Assembly: GCA_900155495.1 (NCBI GenBank)
Contig: FTLJ01000572.1
Location: forward strand, 1 to 64,000
DNA length: 64,000 nt
From: Porogramme epimiltina
Lineage: Eukaryota > Basidiomycota > Agaricomycetes > Polyporales > Polyporaceae
Direction of reading: 5' to 3'
In this document: positions 58,281 through 64,000 of the stretch, in pieces
Numbering within the stretch: the stretch's first letter is position 1
How the letters are laid out: every line of letters starts with the position of its first letter
Notes under the pieces: generated by a model
Databases searched by the model: none
What the model was told of the DNA's origin: nothing
What the model saw: only the letters and a program-made list of their open reading frames with translations
Translations under genes and position numbers: made by a program

Positions 58281-60610
58281 ATGTCTACCCAGCAGCTCTC
58301 ATTCCTCATTACTCTCTACGCTACTGCGGTCTTTGCTGGCCCTCTGTTTCCTCATGACAGCACGCCGCCATCGGCCCCACTTGACACCGCAACTGTCGTC
58401 GGAAAATCGAACGGAAACGTAGTTGAATACCTCGGAATACCCTTCGCTCAGCCGCCGTATGTCTCCTGTTTCTTGCCTGTCGCCTCGTGGACTCACCGCG
58501 CAGCGTCGACAGAATCGGCGACCTGCGACTCCGCCCTCTACAACAGGTATCACCCTACAGTGGGACAGTGAACGCAACAACACTGGGAAACCAGTGTATG
58601 CAGCAAACGTTTCCCAATCTAACTCTCCCGGGCGATGTCCCTACGGCAGTGGAAGAGTACCTGTCTGCATTCCTCACGCCTGCTCCCGTCCCACAGAGCG
58701 AAGACTGTCAGCGTCTTTCCTGCGTCTTTCGGCTTTGTGGCGCGTTACTGACTCGGCCCCACCAGGTCTGAACTTAAACGTTATAGTCCCTGCAAACACG
58801 ACGAAGGATTCAAGGCTTCCTGTGGCTGTGGTGAGTCGCGAGTGTCAGTGTCATGTTGGTGACTGAGGACTTGTTGACCCATTGTGCGATTCATAGTGGA
58901 TCTATGGCGGAGCGTTCCAGATTGGGTCTAACGCGGCGTATGTTTCAATGCCATCACGTCGTGGTTCTCATGGTGCTGACATGAATACATCCAGAGAACC
59001 CGGAGATGTCATAGTCGCTCGCTCTATCGAGATCGGACATCCCATCATTTATGTCTCAATGAACTATAGGCTCTCTGGTAAGTCCTAAAGGAGCCTTCCT
59101 ATGGGCCTATATTCACCCTCACTCCAGCTTTCGGCTTTCTGGGCGGAAGAGAAGTCAAGGAAGCCGGCGTAGCTAACCTTGGACTTCTTGATCGTACGCT
59201 AGTCGTCCTTCTCAACACAACTGGTAAACTCACCAGCCCTCTCAGAGCGTGAAGCATTGAAATGGGTTCAGAAGTACATTCACGCATTCGGAGGCGATCC
59301 CGCCAAGGTCATGATGTGCGTCCCGATGTCCTATAGCTTCCTCCCCAACACGGCTTACCTTTTTCTTCCAGCTGGGGTGAGAGCGCTGGTGCAATTTCAG
59401 TATCACACCATATGCTCGCGAACGGGGGAGATACACAGGGCCTCTTCCGAGCGGGGTTTATGGAATCCGGCTCGCCTTGCCCTGTAGGTTACGTCGACGA
59501 GCCCTACTTGCAAGATACATACGACGGAATTGTCAAGGACGCAGGATGTGATGGGAGCCATGATTCCCTGTCATGCCTGCGTACCGTCCATGCAGATGTC
59601 TTGAAGGCTGCTATGGACAAGACACCAGCGTTTGGGTTCTCCTTCCAGGTGCGTCTTTCGTCTACTAAGCGCCATGAACAGGTACTTATCTCGCATATAG
59701 CAAGTCAACGTACCATGGTTCCCAAGGGCAGACGGCGCATATGTTGCGCAACCGCCGCAACTTCAAGTCCTGTCGGGTGCCGTGGCGAACATTCCTTTCG
59801 TTAATGGTAACCAATCTGACTACGTTGTGAGCGGCATCTCATGTTGGTTGAGACAGGTAACGACGAGGATGAGGGATCCGTGTTCTCTTTTCCAACTCTG
59901 AACCTCACGTGAGTTTAGTATTCTATGCTACACTGCCACGATCGTTGACCGCATGCCATTTTAAGCACGGATGTCGAATTTTTGGACTATGTCAGCTCTA
60001 CCTTTTATCGTAACACATCGCGCGAGGCAGTTGCGAAGATCCTCGATCTTTACCCCTCCGACCCGGCCGATGGCTCACCGTTCGGCACGGGGGATCAATT
60101 TGTGTACTCTCCTCAATACAAGCGTATGGCCGCCTTCCAAGGCGACTTTATCGAGCAAGCTCCTCGCCGTCTGTTCGTACAGACGTTGGGGGACAAACAG
60201 CCTGTGTATTCTTACTGTATGTCGATGCGCTTTCCCCTTCCCTATGTCTTGTCAACGATTCTTTGTTTCTTTTTCAGTCAGCAACATTAGTAGGGTGGAT
60301 GGTGTCGGTGCAGTACGTCGTTCACTTTGATATCATGTCGTAGCCCGCGCGACTAAGCTTCCATCAGCCTCACGGGTCGGAGTTGAGCAATGTCTATGGC
60401 GGAGGCGACATGGGTGACTATGTCATTCGCTTTGCTGCTACACTCGATCCCAACGGTGACGGGGCCCCCAACTGGCCTTTGTACACAAAAGAGTGCCCCC
60501 AGCTCCTCGCGTTCTCGGATGATGAGCCGAAGCTGACCGTGATGTTGGACACGTACCGGGAGGGGCCGATGGCATACATTACAAGACTGAGCTTATCTGA
60601 TCCTATATAA
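58281..60610 (+). CDS. Secreted type-B carboxylesterase/lipase, copy 3
   Basis: Same intron positions as copy 2, and the junctions I checked stay in phase. The start [20 protein letters not shown] is a signal peptide. The oxyanion-hole motif is YGGAFQ, against YGGGFQ in copy 2. The nucleophile lies in WGESAG (about residue 236), the acid in NGNDEDEGS and the histidine in PHGSEL. The C-terminus ends LSLSDPI with the stop at 60608-60610. Near-identical internal blocks with copy 4 (for example [20 protein letters not shown]) suggest these two separated later than copy 2. Intact and probably secreted. Substrate unknown. Confidence 0.92.
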
Positions 60611-62020
60611 TGGCTCTATTGTATGTATAACGAACAAGAGCGCTTTAACCTTTTCTTGTGTCGCCCATCTAGGGTTTGAATGGATCCTAACAAACGCGAA
60701 TCTGCTCTTTTTTTCCGTTGCCGTTCAGCTGGCGCTAAAACGAACACGTGATCCGATACGCTCTGCGAGCGAACCAATTCAGCGCCACTGTCAGTGGACT
60801 GAACATTTGTTATCTTCCAACTTCCACTATTCCTTCCACCCATGCACAGTCACCAGCCTCCTGTTATGCCCGTCAGACAATAACACAGCACGCAAAACGC
60901 CATTTCTAGGCGTCAACGCACCAATGCAGTGCTTACCCAAATCCTCACCTACGCCCGGAACCTTCGTCCCTCCAAGGCTCGTTCAGGCAGTATGCAAAAT
61001 GTCAGTGACGTCATGCCTTTCCGGGAGCAGCAACAAGCAGGAATAGCTCAAGTTCACCATGAAGAATCCACTCTTGGGATGCTCTATGTTTCGGAAAGAC
61101 GGGAGAGGGATCAATCATGTGTGGGTAACGTCAACGACGGAAGCGGGGGCGAATGACAAGGTATGTGTAGGCTTCTAACAAATGATGTCATCCTGTCCAC
61201 CCACTCCAATGCACGTTGATCTTTTCTGACTCGAGTGCGTCAACAGAGCGCCGCGGATGACCAACGTGATGGTGAAAAATAGCGAGCGAGGGTCAAACTC
61301 CGCGATTGCACGCCGGAAGCTTTCTAGAACCGGGCTCGGAGGGCACGTCAACCCCTAACACAGACCATTGTTGCGCGCGAGTCATGCTGTGGAATGATAT
61401 GCGGTAATAGAACTCCCCCTCTCCCTTTAGCATGAGCAATTCCGACTCGGAGGTGTGTGTTATATCATTCACAATAGGACGCTGATGCCGACGAGTGGTA
61501 CCCCAGATAGTCGGGATTGAGGTAGTGCACAGTCTAGTTCATGCCATGTGCGTCCTCGAGCTTCTTGGAAATTCTCCGGTTTTCCTCGGACTTGCTGACA
61601 TGGTGCGACAGATGCAAGCGGGACGATGTCGAGACTCGAGTGATTAGGCCTTTAGGCCTCAAGGGCTCACGCGGCGAGTGATTGTGACGTGTTACGGCAA
61701 GGTATGTGCAGATCCGCATGACCTTCTGTAGAACGCGTAAGAGAGGTTCATTGGGAGAGTAATGCGGTGGAATCTCGAGGGTGCCTTGCGATGACTTCTC
61801 GGTGTTTGCTCGCGGGCTTTAGGTGGCATAGTAGCCGCGATGGGTCTCCGACGACCCATCTGAGCGCCCCGTATGGGCGGGAGTGCCCGCACCGGTCTGT
61901 AAAGGCCTTCTACAGATGAATAAATACCCGGACCAATCAATGCGTAACCCCGCACTCCCTCCCGGACCGTCGAATGTGCTGTAACCTACCAGATCCTTCG
62001 TACCTCCGCGGGGCGTGGCC
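60611..62020. other. Intergenic region between esterase copies 3 and 4
   Basis: No supported gene in about 1.4 kb. Confidence 0.45.
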
Positions 62021-62026
62021 TTAAAG
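62021..62026 (+). promoter_or_regulatory. TATA-like element of esterase copy 4
   Basis: TTAAAG lies 79 bases before the start codon, farther than in copies 2 and 3. Confidence 0.35.
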
Positions 62027-62099
62027 TCTTGCTTCCCTTACCCTCTTGACGCTGATCGCAACTTCTTCGCCCAAACAGCTGCGAGAAAGTGTCGCTAAC

Positions 62100-64000
62100 A
62101 TGTCCCGTTGGCAACACCTATTCCTCGCGGTATATATAACCTTCGGGCTCGCTGGCGTTCTGGCTTCTCGCGATGGCTCGCCACCGTCGGTCATGCTTGA
62201 TACTGCGATCATCATAGGGAAGGTGAATGGGGCCGTGGTGGAATACCTCGGAATACCCTTTGCCCAGCCCCCGTACGTCGCCACACAGTCCACGTTTGTT
62301 CCATTAGCTCATTCCCATAACCTTGGACAGAGTCGGCGATCTTCGCCTCCGCCCACCACGACAGGTGCCGCCTTATAATGGCACCGTGAACGCGACTGCA
62401 TTCGGCAACCAGTGTATACAGCAGACGTTCCCAAAACCGACACTGCCAAGTGGCGCCCCCGCGGGGGTCGCAGGGTACTTCTCGTCATTCGGCGCTCCCG
62501 CACCGGTACCAGAAAGTGAAGACTGTAAGCTCGTTCCTCCCCTCCCTCTCAGCCTCGTTGCGCGTCCCTAACCTGAAGGCAAAAGGTTTGAACCTGAACG
62601 TCATAGTTCCTGCGAATACCACGAGAGATTCAAAGCTTCCTGTGGCGGTAGTGAGTCTCAAACGTCACTGACTGTGATGTCTTTGTCTTACCATGCCACC
62701 TACAGTGGATTTATGGTGGGGCTTTCCAATTCGGATCCAATGCCGTGTACGTTCACGTGTTCACATGCCGCGATTCTTCGTCGCACTCATTCTGTACGCT
62801 TAGGGAGCCCGGAGACGTTATCGTCGCTCGCTCCATTGAGATCGGCCATCCTATCATCTATGTCGCCATGAACCATAGATTATCTGGTGAGAAGTTCGCG
62901 GGCCGTGAAGTGGTTCTTGAGGACTCATTCTCTTTTCAGCTTTTGGCTTCTTAGGCGGCAAGGAAGTTAAGGAAGCTGGTGTGGGGAACCTTGGACTCCT
63001 TGATCGTACGATTGTCCAATTCTCTTGTGTTGGCGTCTCAATACCCACTCACCCTCATGTAGAGCGCGAGGCACTCAAATGGGTTCAGAAGTACATTTCC
63101 GCCTTCGGAGGTGATCCCTCTAAGGTGATGATGTACGTCCCCGGCGCATATAGTCAGCATTCCGCTGACGTTGACTTTTTACGTTAGTTGGGGCGAAAGC
63201 TCTGGTGCGATTTCGGTATCTCACCATATGCTCGCAAACGGTGGGGACACGCAAGGGCTGTTCCGTGCGGGGTTCATGGAGTCCGGCTCCCCCTGTCCCG
63301 TAGGATTCATCGACGAACCCTACCTGCAAGATACCTACGACAACATTGTTGAAGATACAGGCTGCGGCGAGAGCTACGACACCCTGTCGTGCTTACGCAC
63401 AGTCCCCGCGGACATTTTGAAGGCAGCGATGGACAAGACTCCTGCTTTTGCTATCTCCTTCCAGGTACGTGTTTCGTCCGTCCAGTACCGGGAAGCCGAC
63501 TCTGACTCCACGTATAGCAAATCAATGTGCCATGGTTCCCCAGGGCTGATGGCGCATACGTCGCGGAGCCGCCACAGTGGCAGCTCCTGTCTGGTGCTGT
63601 CGCAAATATCCCCTTTGTAAACGGTAACTGAGCCTGCTCATGTAAGGAAACATGTCTGACTTGGGCCGGAACAGGGAATGACGAAGACGAAGGTTCTGCA
63701 TTCTCCTTGGCGACCCTGAATCTCACGTGAGTTCGCTTGTACTGCAGCATTTCCTTTGTCGGGGTCGTAACGCCTCACTACATTTAGTACCGACAACGAA
63801 TTCTTGGTCTATATTCGCTCAACACTCTACCGAAACACTTCCCGTGGAGCAGTAGCCAAGGTCCTCGAACTGTATCCTTCCGACCCCGCGGACGGCTCGC
63901 CATTTGGTACGGGTGACCAGTTTGCGTATTCGCCCCAGTATAAGCGCATGTCAGCCTTCCAAGGCGACTTCCTCGAGCAAGCCCCGCGTCGTTTGTTTGT
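62100..64000 (+). CDS. Secreted type-B carboxylesterase/lipase, copy 4 (cut by window end)
   Basis: Same exon pattern as copies 2 and 3. The start MSRWQHLFLAVYITFGLAGV is a signal peptide. Visible motifs are YGGAFQ (oxyanion hole), WGESSG with the nucleophilic Ser, where copies 2 and 3 have GESAG, and NGNDEDEGS with the catalytic Glu. The segment QYKRMSAFQGDFLEQAPRRL follows, and the sequence then leaves the window in the eleventh exon, before the His exon. Nothing visible is broken. It is the fourth member of the tandem family and closest to copy 3 by eye. Confidence 0.9.

Noticed and set aside
54451..64000. Esterase genes as one multi-domain gene
   Set aside because: Each copy has its own signal peptide and TATA-like element, copies 2 and 3 each end in a stop codon, and 1.4-1.5 kb separates them.
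1..64000. CRISPR array, rRNA operon or bacterial-type gene cluster
   Set aside because: No regularly spaced identical repeats, no rRNA-like sequence, and intron-split genes throughout.

Overview
The window is nuclear DNA from a filamentous basidiomycete fungus, most likely an Agaricomycete. Genes are monocistronic, lie on both strands and are cut by many short GT-AG introns of roughly 50-70 bases. Several families are typical of mushroom-forming fungi: DUF6533 and DUF6534 multi-pass proteins, F-box proteins, AAA+ proteins with a fungal-specific N-terminal half, UbiA-like prenyltransferases and secreted type-B carboxylesterases. There are no rRNA genes, CRISPR arrays or bacterial operons.

Layout. 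(1) 1-5.1 kb: a three-copy tandem segmental duplication carrying the 3' end of a His-rich gene and a convergent small two-TM protein gene; the copies decay to different degrees. (2) 6.2-30 kb: the gene-dense core. In order: an AAA+ ATPase, fatty aldehyde dehydrogenase A, an F-box protein, UbiA-like protein A, an isoprenylcysteine methyltransferase-like protein, hexokinase, mitochondrial ribosomal protein uL14m, fatty aldehyde dehydrogenase B, a DUF6534 protein and UbiA-like protein B. The aldehyde dehydrogenase/UbiA pair occurs twice in the same order and on the same strand. (3) 31-38 kb and 48-52.5 kb: a visibly AT-richer array of five minus-strand DUF6534-like genes or gene relics. (4) 38-47.5 kb: a mobile-element-rich stretch. 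It holds a head-to-head pair of tRNA-derived SINE-like elements flanking a degenerate telomere-like tract, an esterase pseudogene, an apparently intact DUF6533 gene, a candidate DNA transposon with motif-dense ends that encloses a truncated SPFH (stomatin/prohibitin) gene, and a small poly(A)-tailed insertion with a target-site duplication. (5) 54.4-64 kb: three type-B carboxylesterase genes in tandem (the last cut by the window end), related to the pseudogene at 39.3 kb.

How the genes may work together. Hexokinase and uL14m share a divergent promoter and are housekeeping genes. The twice-repeated aldehyde dehydrogenase/UbiA pair, with a prenylcysteine methyltransferase-like gene between the two pairs, suggests linked isoprenoid or long-chain lipid metabolism; this is inference. 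The esterases carry signal peptides and are probably secreted, and their number has grown by tandem duplication. Coordinates of spliced genes run from start codon to stop codon with introns included; for esterase copy 2 and most exons of the other intact genes I checked that the junctions keep frame by hand.
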